From positions 124,001 to 188,000 of the forward strand of contig CAZKLD010000001.1 in NCBI GenBank assembly GCA_964553745.1: a stretch of DNA of 64,000 bases, given 5' to 3'. The stretch is from STC-113 sp964553745. Its GTDB lineage: Bacteria; Patescibacteriota; Gracilibacteria; BD1-5; UBA2023. Position numbers and translations under genes: made by a program. The notes below the pieces were generated by a model. The model was not told the origin of the DNA, ran no database searches, and was given only the letters and a program-made list of their open reading frames with translations. Positions 55,842 through 64,000 of the stretch are shown here, piece after piece; positions within the stretch are counted from its first letter, which is position 1, and every line of letters starts with the position of its first letter.

Positions 55842-57233
55842 CTACATCCGTTTAGGATCTATATGCCACTTGCAGGAAAGACCTTGATCCTGAGGCTTGG
55901 TATCATCTATTATCTGGGCAACCCTCACTCATTTGAAATCTTCTTTCGACAGCACTGGAAGGAATATTTCAGCAACTCATAAATCCCTTAATCTGCTTGT
56001 CTGAATGCTGATATCTCAAGAGCTGAATATCACCACCTTCCCTCAATCATATACGCTTTCGCTGATTCTTGAGAGAACTTCCTTATTTATCTTTCAATCT
56101 TTGATCAAAGTATCATCTACATCCACACAAGTTATATCAAGACAATCTTCAGTTTCTCTTTTTGATTGCTGTCTGCTTTCCGATAAGGCTGATTCGACTT
56201 TTTCAATGCGCGACTTGAATGCCAAGGCCTTATCTTCTCAGACGATGCCAGCTATAGCACCGAGGAATCCGTCTAGCTGATTGTCCAGAAAAGTGTATTC
56301 GATGAATCTGTCAGCATCTTTTCCGTGATTCTCTAATGCATAGCCGACCATTTTGATCGCATATTCCCTAGGGGATTTTGAGTGCATAAGAAGGATGAGC
56401 TTCATATGGTATTCATTCTCGAATTGCCTTTGCAATCATTCGATATCCAGGCAATCAGGCCTAAATGTGAATTCATCAAGCTTTCAGCTTATCACATCTT
56501 CCATGGCCATAATCGGCAAAGGAGATAGGACTCTCGTCAGACAGTTCCCGTTTTTCCTAATCGAATTCTCCATAAGATCTGCTGAGATTCCGTAAAGCCC
56601 GGGGAATCAAGCCAGCGATGACTGCGCACCGCCTCTTCTGCCATAATTCTCAAAAAGATGGCAAAGGGAGTGATCATCATAGCTTGAAGCCGTAAGATAG
56701 GTTTTTGCGATTTTCTTAATCAGAGGAGAGAATGTTTCATGTCTATTGTATTTGAATAACCGCCGTATCACCTCTTCAGCATCCATGCACTCATTATATG
56801 TTTTTTGTCCGAAATATTCCTGAATTCATCTTATTCAGGATTTTTCATAAATAGCTGATAATTGCTCATAAAATATCTGGTTGCGCTCCCTATATCGCTT
56901 ATCGAACTCTCAGAACTCCTCGCCTACCAGATCTGATGGTGCGCTCAGCTCTTCGATCATCTTAATGCGTGCAGACTCCCTTAATCTTTCTTCTTCTGCG
57001 AGATCCTTCAATCTCTCTGCCTCTTTCATCTCTTCGTCTTCAATCCTCATTCTCTCGATTATCTCAGAAAGGTAAGCCTCTGAAAGCTTCTCTCACTCAA
57101 GTATGACCGAAGCTCTTCATCTGAATAGCTTGATAAGCCTCTTCTTTTCCCTGTAGGGCTTCTCGATTAAGGCCATCTCTCTTGTAACTTCCATATCTGT
57201 CACCCGACCCATCTCATCCAATATAGTTCTCAT
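55842..57233 (-). CDS. Helical protein with C-terminal HAD-like hydrolase domain, 463 aa
   Basis: The first 130 residues are a charged helical/coiled-coil region rich in Glu, Arg and Lys. The middle (about 150-330) is helical with no known motif. From about residue 365 there is a HAD motif I DVDDT (Asp371, Asp373), motif II in GKVVIFSSGD, and a closing AQIIDDTKPQ with acidic motif IV. The HAD part is only about 90 residues and lacks a clear cap. It may be a phosphatase domain attached to a binding scaffold; the whole combination is not one I recognise. Confidence 0.7.
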
Positions 57234-57433
57234 AAGTAGATAAATTAGGAATTAATCATCTAAGCTAAATGCTTTTGACAATCTTGATTATTAGGTTATT
57301 CCTAAAAATGGCTAAGGAGATGATGATATTAAGTGATAGTTTACAAGATTGATAGCTAATTAAAGGGAAGGAAATTTGTCGTCAGATTATGACGAAATAT
57401 TTTATGTATGGCTATAGTGTTCCTCGGAAGAAT
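57234..57433. other. Intergenic region
   Basis: About 200 bases. A TTGACA at 57275 has no good -10 at proper distance; a TTTGTCGTCA/TGACGAAA hairpin lies near 57376. The minus-strand gene at 57233 should start from here. Confidence 0.35.
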
Positions 57434-57467
57434 GAAAACATCCCTCGTTTTCACGAGGGATGTTTTC
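57434..57467. terminator. Intrinsic terminator downstream of tRNA-Thr
   Basis: A 15-bp stem GAAAACATCCCTCGT / complement with a short loop, 12 bases beyond the tRNA 3' end on the minus strand, with T residues following. Confidence 0.85.
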
Positions 57468-57478
57468 TAAAATTTCAA

Positions 57479-57554
57479 TGGAGCCACCATCGGGAATCGG
57501 ACCCGAGACCTCACCCTTACCATGGGTGCGCTCTACCAGCTGAGCTATGGCGGC
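57479..57554 (-). tRNA. tRNA-Thr (anticodon GGT)
   Basis: Cloverleaf on the minus strand: acceptor GCCGCCA/TGGTGGC, D-arm GCTC-AGCTGGTA-GAGC, anticodon stem CACCC/GGGTG with loop ATGGTAA (GGT), T-arm TCGGG-TCCGATT-CCCGA, encoded CCA. Confidence 0.96.
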
Positions 57555-57686
57555 ATTTGTCAGAACTGAGAGCCCGAGAATTGAAAACTAAGGAGTCTTA
57601 GACTCATTTTCACTTGCTTTTTTCTGAATTAGCTAGATAGTAGTTATATTTATTACACCTAAATTTGCAAATTAATTTATCCTAAA

Positions 57687-58190
57687 ATGGTTTCAATATT
57701 GTTCTTGCTGCTCATAATCTCATTCATCCCCATGTTAATTTTCGCGCCATGGGTTCCTACAAGGTATTCTGACATAGAGAGAATCGGTAAGCTGACCGGA
57801 CTGAAAGAAGACGATGTGGTGTATGATCTCGGTTCCGGAGATGGAAAAGTGATTTTCTGATTATCCAAAATGTCAAACTGCAAGTTCATATGAATCGAGA
57901 GCTTCATTTTCCTATATCTATACTCAATCCTGAAAAAATATCTCTATTTCAAAGACAAAAATATCGATTTCAGGATAGGCAATATCTTCAATTCTGACTT
58001 AAGCGACGCTACTGTCATATATGTTTTCTGATTTCCAGAAAAGATGGGGAAGCTGACGAAAAAGTTGCTGAAAGAATGCAAGAAGTGAACTCGGGTGATC
58101 TCATATTCATTTGAGATAGGATGATTGAAAGTACTCAAAAAAGACAAGCCTAGCGACAAGGAGCTGACGATCTATGCCTATGAAATCTAG
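57687..58190 (+). CDS. Membrane-anchored class I SAM-dependent methyltransferase, 167 aa
   Basis: One N-terminal membrane helix (ILFLLLIISFIPMLIFAPWV) is followed by VVYDLGSGDGKVIFGLS (SAM motif I), a GIES element (GIESFIFLYLY) and a VIYVFGFPEKMGKLTKKLL strand/helix. This matches small membrane methyltransferases of the lysine/ATP-synthase-c-subunit type found in CPR genomes. The substrate is unknown. It converges with the radical SAM gene, the two stops sharing CTAG. Confidence 0.8.
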
Positions 58191-59113
58191 AGCCTAGGAA
58201 TACAAGCGAATCTTCTTCATGAATCAGGCTTCGCTCATTTCAGTGCACTGCAGGCGATAATTGATCAGTCGGCGCATATGACCATTTTCTTTGAGGAGCA
58301 ATCGCAATCCTTGAATTCGAAATTTGAGGAATAGCTTATTTCAATACTGTAGTCAGCTTGCATTCTGGAGAAATAATTAGGCAGATTGTCGAGAAATGCC
58401 TTATCGGGAGATTCGACTTCATTTTCAAGTCATCTTCATTGCTTTATATATCTCAGGAAGTGCATCTTTATCTTTGGGAGCTTACCTCTGGTTATCTCGT
58501 TTTTATATATTTTATTCAGCATTGCTACGCATTTGACGATTTCTTCAAGCTTGTCCGCATTCTGCTTCATGACCACCGCCTGGAATGAAAAAGGGATTCA
58601 TAGATCGGCGCATTCCTCTACGCTGTCCATCATATCATCCCAATATGGATGTCAGAAATCGAAATATGGATTCACTATATGATGATGATCCTCAAAATAC
58701 CCGTGCATCGAAAAAATGATGCCGCTGATTTTGCCTTTCATTTGCTCCAGAATCTCTCTCGGAATCGGTTTCTTATCGACTGTTCATGAACTCAATATTT
58801 CGATTTTCCTTCAGTTCTCGTGCAAAAAATCAACCATTCGGACGATATCCGGATGATGGAACGGTTCTCATCAGGATAATCTCACCATATCGAATTCGCT
58901 GAATTCCTCGATATTCCTGCAGAATGCATCAAAATCTGCATAATCTCATCTTTCAGGGTTTGCCTGTGTGCTGCAATGGATGCAGTTAAGGGTGCATTTT
59001 CCTGTGATCTCATGAGTCAATTCCTTGGTTCACCTGACGATAGTCCCGACAAAATTTTCGGAACTCTCCACTGCTCAAGGCATCTCATGTCACTGCTCAT
59101 CCGGTCTGTTCAT
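58187..59113 (-). CDS. Radical SAM protein
   Basis: A 308-residue protein with the iron-sulphur motif C40-x3-C44-x2-C47 (KCTLNCIHC), VRLSGGEPFHHPDIV (both Gly of the GGEP loop by TGA), LHENGRKIEILSSGT and a C-terminal CDCSSKKMVICADGSIIACSAL that could ligate a second cluster (SPASM-like). Such enzymes start radical chemistry on peptides or small molecules. Its ATG is one base past the stop of the HemW-like gene, so they are coupled. The substrate is unknown. Confidence 0.88.
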
Positions 59114-59114
59114 A

Positions 59115-60257
59115 CTACAGGAATAATTCCTTAAATATATAATCTGCAATTGCTGCTCATTTGTTTGTGACCGATATATTATCGTCTTTTTCTGAAATCA
59201 GAAAATCATCTTTGAATTCTTTTAGCTTTTCATGGTTTTTTATATTTTTTGCTGGCAATCATACTGTCCTCCAATCGAAAATGAGCCTTTCGAGTTTCAG
59301 GTCTTCGTCCTCTAGCTCTTCTTCGTAATCAATTGCTCCGGTATAGTACCCGATGAAATTCTGCGCATTCGCAAACCTCATGTTATCGAGGAAGCTGGCA
59401 GCACTGAGTCAGAATCCCTTGTACTCGGTGTGGTTCCAATATCAGGAATTGTGCAGGCATTCATGGCCATTCTTCGCGAAATTGGAAATCTCATATCTGG
59501 CAAATCCAATAGATTCCAGAAAATCAGCGACTTCCGCGTATTCTCATCATAATTCCCCCTCATCAAGAGATAGTTCTTTCCAGCTTTGCGGATATTTTCA
59601 CTCTTCGAGCATATAGGCGCTTATATGCTTTATGGTTTTATATCTGTTCAAGAGCATTTCAATATCCGCTTTTGTCTCTCATTTCTTCACATATGGCAAT
59701 CCGATTATGAAATCGAGTGCAACATTCTCAAATCCCGATTCTTCTAGGATATCAAGAGCGCTCAAAATCGTTGCTCTCTTGCATCTTCATATCTCTTCCA
59801 GAGATTCTTCATTCAGGGTCTGAACCCCCATGCTGATCCTATTCACTCAGATTCTTTTCAGTCACTCTACATATTCCCTAGTTATGAATTCGGGATTTGC
59901 TTCAAGTGTGATTTCACAAATGTCTGCTTTGCGTCATCCTGAATTTATTTCAGGATCCAGCTCTCAGTTGCAAGATTGATTCTGAAAACCATTAATTGAA
60001 GATATCAGCTTAAACTCCGACAGAATCCCTTCTAATTCCTCTATCCTCAATATAGATGGAGTTCATCATCAGAAATAAATGGAGAATTTCCCATCTGGTT
60101 CTGATCCGATAGGATGGTTGCTGAAAAAATCCCTGATTTCCCTCTTCAGGAAGCCGAGATATCTCTCGACAAGCAAATCTTCCATTCAAGAAAAAGAAGC
60201 AAAGTGACAATATTTGCACTTGCTTCTGCAGAACGGGATGTGGATATAGTAATTCAT
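59115..60257 (-). CDS. HemW-like (coproporphyrinogen-III-oxidase-related) radical SAM protein
   Basis: A 380-residue protein: YYIHIPFCRSKCKYCHFAS with C10, C14 and C17, IYFGGGTPSILRIEELEGIL (three Gly by TGA), EITLEANPEFI, GVNRISMGVQTLNEESLEEI, LDFIIGLPY, ISAYMLEEG and a shortened HemW C-terminus. HemW-type proteins bind heme or SAM; without other heme genes here a porphyrin oxidase role is doubtful. Between the ELEGILSEFKL helix and EITLEANPE it has about 28 extra residues, part of which is coded by a dispersed repeat (59932-59958). Confidence 0.88.
59932..59958. repeat. Dispersed repeat inside the hemW-like gene
   Basis: These 27 bases are the exact reverse complement of 42448-42474. They form an imperfect inverted repeat (ATCCTGAATT...ATTTCAGGAT) and keep the reading frame open, coding DPEINSGG. 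Confidence 0.88.
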
Positions 60258-60259
60258 TT

Positions 60260-61318
60260 TTAAATTCTTTTAGGTACCTTTCTCTCAAATGTCGCCTCTT
60301 TAACCTTAAAGAAATCCTCAAGGCTTATTATTTTAAGCTCTTCGGCTTGCTTAAGCCAATTCTGAATATTGAAAAACAATACTTCAGGCATCATGCCTTC
60401 AAAATGGCCTGCACCATTTTTAAGCGGCTCAAACAGATGCTCATTGTGTATCTTAATGATTTCCTCGCACGAGAAAACTTTGTAGCTCCTGAGCGAAAAT
60501 TCTCTTCATCAGATTACTAATTTCGCATTACGGGAAACTTCTCAATCTCAATATGCTTCCTGCACTTTCCCGAAATGATAATAATATTCATCGTCCTCGG
60601 CTCATCTCATATCTCTGTCATAGAGATCATTCGGATAATACCATACGAGATCTCATGCTTTGTAGTGTCCGCTTTGCCTTTCTCCTGGTAAAATCACAAC
60701 CTGCTGCTGTCTTTGCAGCAAGACATTGATAAGTCCTTTGACCTCTTCTTGTCTTGCTGGCATATTTTGCTGATTCAAGAGTTTTCTGAGCATTTTGATG
60801 AATGGCTCTTCTCATCTTATAGAAAGAAGCTTTTCCAGCCTCGGAAGAAGGTCTTTTCCCTTGATAATGTCCACCTCTTCTTGTGAAACCACCCGGATGC
60901 TCCTTAATGGGATAGTATCTCAATTTTCGAAAAATATATTAAGGTCATATTTATCTACAGTGAGTCAGCTATCATATGTCTCGATGCTTATGACTGTTGA
61001 TTTCTTGTACTCATAATCATCTCTCGGATCTTGAGGGTTTGCAACATACCAAAGAGTCTCTCATACCGCATAATGATCTTGATTGCGTGTCTGCGGCAGC
61101 ACAAAATCATCCATCTTCTCATCGCAGCCAAGAGCTAGAACTTCCTCGAATCTGCTTATTATTTCCATAATTGCAGGCTTTCCTAGGCTCCTGAGATAAT
61201 CAGATTTTGTAGGGAATTTTCGGGTATCATAACTCCCAAGGATGTGGAATATGGATCAGAGCGACTGATTCAGATCAGTGCTTGAACTTTCTTCTTCAGA
61301 TGGGAAATTTTTAGTCAT
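60260..61318 (-). CDS. Hypothetical protein, 352 aa
   Basis: A soluble protein with two related parts, each with a Tyr/Trp-rich unit: ETLWYVANPQDPRDDYEYKK near residue 87 and GDLVWYYPNDLYDRDMRG near residue 222, both followed by a beta region (LTVDKYDLNIFFENGDTIPL; SRNAKLVIGGREFSLRSYKV). They look like two copies of a small SH3-like or KOW-like beta domain. No family is recognised. It ends 2 bases from the hemW-like start and starts 15 bases after the gene at 61334. Confidence 0.65.
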
Positions 61319-61333
61319 ATTGTATGATAAATA

Positions 61334-62026
61334 TTAATTGTTCAGTCATATTGAATTAAGAAATTCTCCAAGACTCATTCACTTCGGTTCGCATTTCGAT
61401 CTCACAAAATCATCAACGCCGGTGTAAAGGATATTTTTCATCCTTTCTCTTTCTTTTATAACATCATCTTCTGAATCTTCCGCCTCTTCATCCATCACAG
61501 CTTCTATAACCATAAAATATTGCCTCAGACTGATCTTATTCGGTTCGCAGAAGTTCTCCGTAATGAATTTCATAGTGAATTCCAGCGAGTTTATCATTCA
61601 TGAATAGCCTAAATGCTTCTGGTTTGCCCTGAGCTCATCGTACATATTAAGTTCATGATATGCTATCACCTCTTCCATGGAAAAGAATATCGGCCTGGAT
61701 ATAGGAAATTGACCTAAGACTCAATTTACGATTATCGTATCTCACTCAGCTTTAGAGTTAGTTCCGACCACTTTTGATAGTATCAGCTTCTGCTCTGAAA
61801 CATTGGGCATTTCATGCATTGGGGATTCGGTGATTTTCCTTGTGTCATAAAAAAGTACATTTTCTCATTCCTTGAAATATTCAGCCTTCCTATCCAGAGG
61901 CAAGGTCACAGGCGGCACTGAATTCATTATAAGATCAACCCTTCATGTTATCCCCTCCAGATTCAAGGGCCTCAAGAGTCCTGTCTTCTCCATAATTTTT
62001 TGTACTCCTATGCTTAGCCTATTCAT
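61334..62026 (-). CDS. Hypothetical protein, 230 aa
   Basis: A soluble acidic protein; the first half is beta-rich (ITGRVDLIMNSVPPVTLPLD) and the C-terminal half is helical, with an acidic patch EEAEDSEDDVIKERERMKN. No signal peptide or motif. It is probably the first gene of the four-gene unit ending at 58187. Function unknown. Confidence 0.65.
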
Positions 62027-62186
62027 GATAAATTATATTATTCAGATAATAAATTGATTTATATGAATAATACAGTGTTTGTCAATAGCAATTATTCTGC
62101 AACCGACAGTAACTCGTCCAGCTTGCAGCGACCCTTTTTTCTACCAGCAGTCAGCTCCCCTTATTTGATCATGTTTGCGTAATCGT
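62027..62186. other. Spacer with a degenerate repeat copy
   Basis: Non-coding. AACTCGTCCAGCTTGCAGCG at 62111-62130 is a weak copy of the left repeat at 62187, suggesting an earlier insertion. Confidence 0.45.
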
Positions 62187-62738
62187 AACCCATCCGGCTT
62201 GCAGCCACCTTCCCTAAATTAGGGAAGGAAAATTGTTTTTCTGATTTTTTTCAATTTTTTTCTCAGAATCTAAATGTATTTTAGAAAAAAATAACATTAC
62301 AAAATTATGTCCAATTTTCATAGAAAACCTGAATATATAAAAAATTTATCCAGAGATTTAAGAAAGATACAAACTGAATCAGAAAAATTGCTTTGGGAAA
62401 GATTGAGGTGAAAAAAGCTGGATTACTTGAAATTTTTGAGACAAAAGCCAATATTTGCCTACAGACAGAATAATTGATTGGGTAGGTTCTATATTGCAGA
62501 TTTCTATTGTCATTCTTTAAGGCTTATAATAGAGGTGGATTGAAAAATACATAATAATAAAACCAGAAGAGAATATGACAGATTAAGGGATGAGATACTT
62601 AAAAACAATAGCTACAAGATACTAAGATTCACTAACGATGATGTATCATATGGCATAGACAATATTATAAATGAGATTCTCAGATTTAAAAACTCCATCC
62701 TTCCCTAATTTAGGGAAGGTGCCGAAGGCGGATGGGTT
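62187..62738 (+). mobile_element. DUF559-nuclease element bounded by inverted repeats
   Basis: The left end (62187-62228) reads AACCCATCCGG...CCACCTTCCCTAAATTAGGGAAGG in pieces; the right end (62699-62738) is CCTTCCCTAATTTAGGGAAGG, then TGCCGAAGGCGGATGGGTT. The two are inverted copies of each other, about 40 bases long, each with an inner CCTTCCCTAAATTAGGGAAGG palindrome. They enclose one gene, a DUF559 nuclease, whose last codons (CTTCCCTAA) lie inside the right repeat. Gene-free copies of the same repeat are at 62818-62885 and 42138-42176. This is the structure of a small transposon-like unit with MITE-like derivatives. Movement is inferred. Confidence 0.7.
62307..62708 (+). CDS. DUF559 (Vsr/restriction-endonuclease-fold) nuclease-like protein
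   Basis: A 133-residue protein of the DUF559 family. SEKLLWERLRGKKLDYLKFL is the conserved N-terminal helix, and RFYIADFYCHSLRLIIEVDG carries the Asp and Glu-x-Asp residues of a PD-(D/E)xK site; the YKILRFTNDDV strand follows. It has three TGA glycines (RLRG, NNG, VDG), so it is adapted to this code and not a fresh import. Its stop codon is supplied by the right repeat of the element. Confidence 0.88.
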
Positions 62739-62817
62739 ATGTTAGCAGTTTTTCTGCGTTTGTATAGACTTATCGGATGGATTGCATCAAGATTAATTTA
62801 AAAATTCACACCATACC

Positions 62818-62885
62818 CTTCCCTAATTTAGGGAAGGTGCCGGAGGCGGATGGGTTACGGAAGGTGCCCGAGGCGGATGGGTTAC
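62818..62885. repeat. Second, gene-free copy of the element end, next to adk
   Basis: CCTTCCCTAATTTAGGGAAGG, then TGCCGGAGGCGGATGGGTTAC, then a second partial unit GGAAGGTGCCCGAGGCGGAT. The adk stop codon (TAA on the minus strand) is formed by the terminal GGGTTAC, so the repeat abuts the coding sequence. Confidence 0.85.
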
Positions 62886-63520
62886 TCCACGCTTGTATAG
62901 AACTTATTCTCTATGATGTCCGAGATTTGCTCAAATACCTTTTCTACTGATTTGGATGCGTCTATCTCATAGATTTTTCTTGATTCATCAGTCCATGCTG
63001 AGATAAGGGGAAGAGTATTGAGATAAAAAGTGTCGACTCGTTTCTTGACCGCATCAGGAGTGTCGTCAGCTCTTGTGATAAGCTCATTTCAAGTCGCAGG
63101 ATTTGTGTCTCAGGCAAAATCAGGTCAGAAGCTTTCTCATGTTTTCGGATCGATTCTCCTTCAGCTCAATCTCTTTATCGCAAGATCTTTGCTTAAGTCG
63201 AGATAGAATACCACATATTCACCTATTATCATTTCAAAGATCTCTTTTTGCTCTATGCTTCTTGGAATTCCATCAAAAAGTATGAAATTCTCCGAATGCG
63301 AGTCCCTATAATGTTTCAGAATCCTTCAGATAAGCTCTGTCGGGACGAGCTTTCACGCTGTTACAAGCTCCTTGACCTGGGCTGATTCTGGCAATCAAAG
63401 CTCGCAGAAATTCCTCAGTTTCTGTCACATCTCAAAGAAATTATAGCTGTATTTCTCTTCGATAAGCCTAGCCTGTGTGCCTTTCCCGCTTCATTGGATT
63501 CAGACAAGTACGATGTTCAT
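62882..63520 (-). CDS. adk: Adenylate kinase
   Basis: Balances AMP, ADP and ATP. The 212 residues have the P-loop VGIQGSGKGTQ (residues 6-16, three Gly by TGA), ILFDGIPRSIEQKEIF (AMP-binding), a short LID starting SGRRIDPKTGESF without zinc cysteines, and NELITRADDTPDAVKKRVDTF with the catalytic arginines. Length fits. The stop lies in a dispersed repeat. Confidence 0.96.
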
Positions 63521-63530
63521 AGATTCATTG

Positions 63531-64000
63531 TTAAAAAATATCTGAAATCACTTTTCCGATCATCTCGGATATGGCTCTTAAATTATTATCCCTTCTCAGT
63601 TCCCGGGATATCTCCAGTTGAAAAATATCATTATCGATAACTTTTGAGTATTGTATTCAAAAGCATTTATATTGTGCACTGAAATTTTCTCATATATTTG
63701 AAATAAGTCAAAATGATTTTAAGCATAAATCGAATTCATCTCTCATTTTCAATGCGACATCATATCCGAGAGTCTGTTTTCAGATAATGAGATTCAGCTT
63801 TGAGCCCAGAGATATTTCCCTTCATTTGAAATTCATTCAGATTCATATGTCTATTCATTCTGACCGATTATCCCTCATTCAATGCAGATGGATGATTACA
63901 GCTTTCCCATTGTCAGAAAGTTTTTTTGCCCATGATGCAAGAAATTCGAGATCATCGTAGAAATCCTTCATCGGAGATTTCTTCTTTGACCAGTCATACT
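63531..64000 (-). CDS. Unidentified protein, C-terminal part (gene continues beyond window)
   Basis: The last 156 codons of a minus-strand gene. It has LASWAKKLSDNGKAVIIHLH followed by GMRDNRSEGIDIGI, and later SLGSKLNLIIGKQTLGYDVA and CFGIQYSKVIDNDI. The pattern (HLHGM, then NxRSxxxDIGI, then GYDV) is reminiscent of N-formylglutamate amidohydrolase-like enzymes, but it is too incomplete to call. It ends 10 bases before the adk start. Confidence 0.6.

Noticed and set aside
1..64000. The many 60-190 codon open frames found with the standard code
   Set aside because: Most lie antisense to, or out of frame with, long code-25 genes that carry family motifs. The reverse complement of a TGA-rich gene easily produces spurious open frames.
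1..64000. TGA as selenocysteine or as programmed frameshift sites
   Set aside because: TGA occurs dozens of times per gene at glycine positions, with no SECIS-like elements needed and no change of frame.
1..64000. CRISPR array
   Set aside because: The repeats at 17428-17835, 42065-42757 and 62187-62885 are irregular in length and spacing, and no cas gene is seen.

Overview
The window reads as a genome fragment of a Patescibacteria/CPR bacterium that uses genetic code 25 (TGA = glycine), i.e. Candidatus Absconditabacteria (SR1) or Gracilibacteria. Seen directly: almost every gene is interrupted by TGA under the standard code, and these TGAs fall on invariant glycines. Examples are the ABC signature LSGGQ (TGA TGA, start of the window), the LeuRS HMGH motif, the pilin GFTLVE cleavage site, the caspase SGHG motif, the methyltransferase GCGWGG motif and a ten-glycine run mixing TGA, GGC and GGA. 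Genes end only at TAA or TAG. Reading TGA as Gly gives about 53 intact or window-edge protein genes, three tRNA genes and many hairpin terminators. The assignment to SR1 versus Gracilibacteria is not decided here.

Layout. 1-7550: ABC transporter end, GNAT acetyltransferase, two unknown proteins, trpS, a secreted phosphodiester glycosidase-like protein, leuS. 7729-16454: a 1798-residue secreted subtilase with three SLH repeats, facing a 1043-residue type IV pilin fused to a duplicated beta-helix. 16663-22350: an AT-rich unknown gene, a tRNA-Gln with decayed tandem copies of its 3' end, a small membrane protein, S41 protease, RecX-like protein, and the rplJ-rplL unit with an L10 leader. 22445-26630: two tandem pilin-lectin-like fusions, smpB and a minor pilin. 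26620-34502: Kazal-domain protein, secreted proteins, ruvC, 2H phosphoesterase, def, murE. 34674-42064: a second tRNA-Gln with 3'-end duplication, rplU, LysM-CHAP hydrolase, GT2 glycosyltransferase with a PEGA-like partner, an rRNA cytosine methylase, a DUF475 membrane protein. 42065-42757: a gene-free block of dispersed repeats. 42809-53389: half of a DHH phosphoesterase, rlmE, a metallophosphoesterase, a secreted caspase-like protease between unknown genes, a TraG/VirD4-like ATPase, and a pilin with two LamG domains. 53679-64000: CFA-synthase-like methylase, TrmB-like regulator, HAD fusion protein, tRNA-Thr, two radical SAM proteins, two unknown proteins, a DUF559 nuclease inside an inverted-repeat element, adk, and a truncated gene.

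The main theme is the cell surface. Four large proteins share almost the same class III-type prepilin N-terminus but carry different extracellular cargo: beta-helix, FGE-like fold, FISUMP-like fold, LamG pair. A fifth, small prepilin lies in the same area. Together with the S-layer protease, LysM-CHAP hydrolase, Kazal protein, caspase-like protease and conjugation-type ATPase this fits an organism living attached to, or preying on, other cells. That lifestyle is inference from gene content and from what is known of cultured relatives. The second theme is a family of short inverted repeats, one pair of which encloses a code-25-adapted DUF559 nuclease gene; one dispersed repeat sits in frame inside a hemW-like gene.
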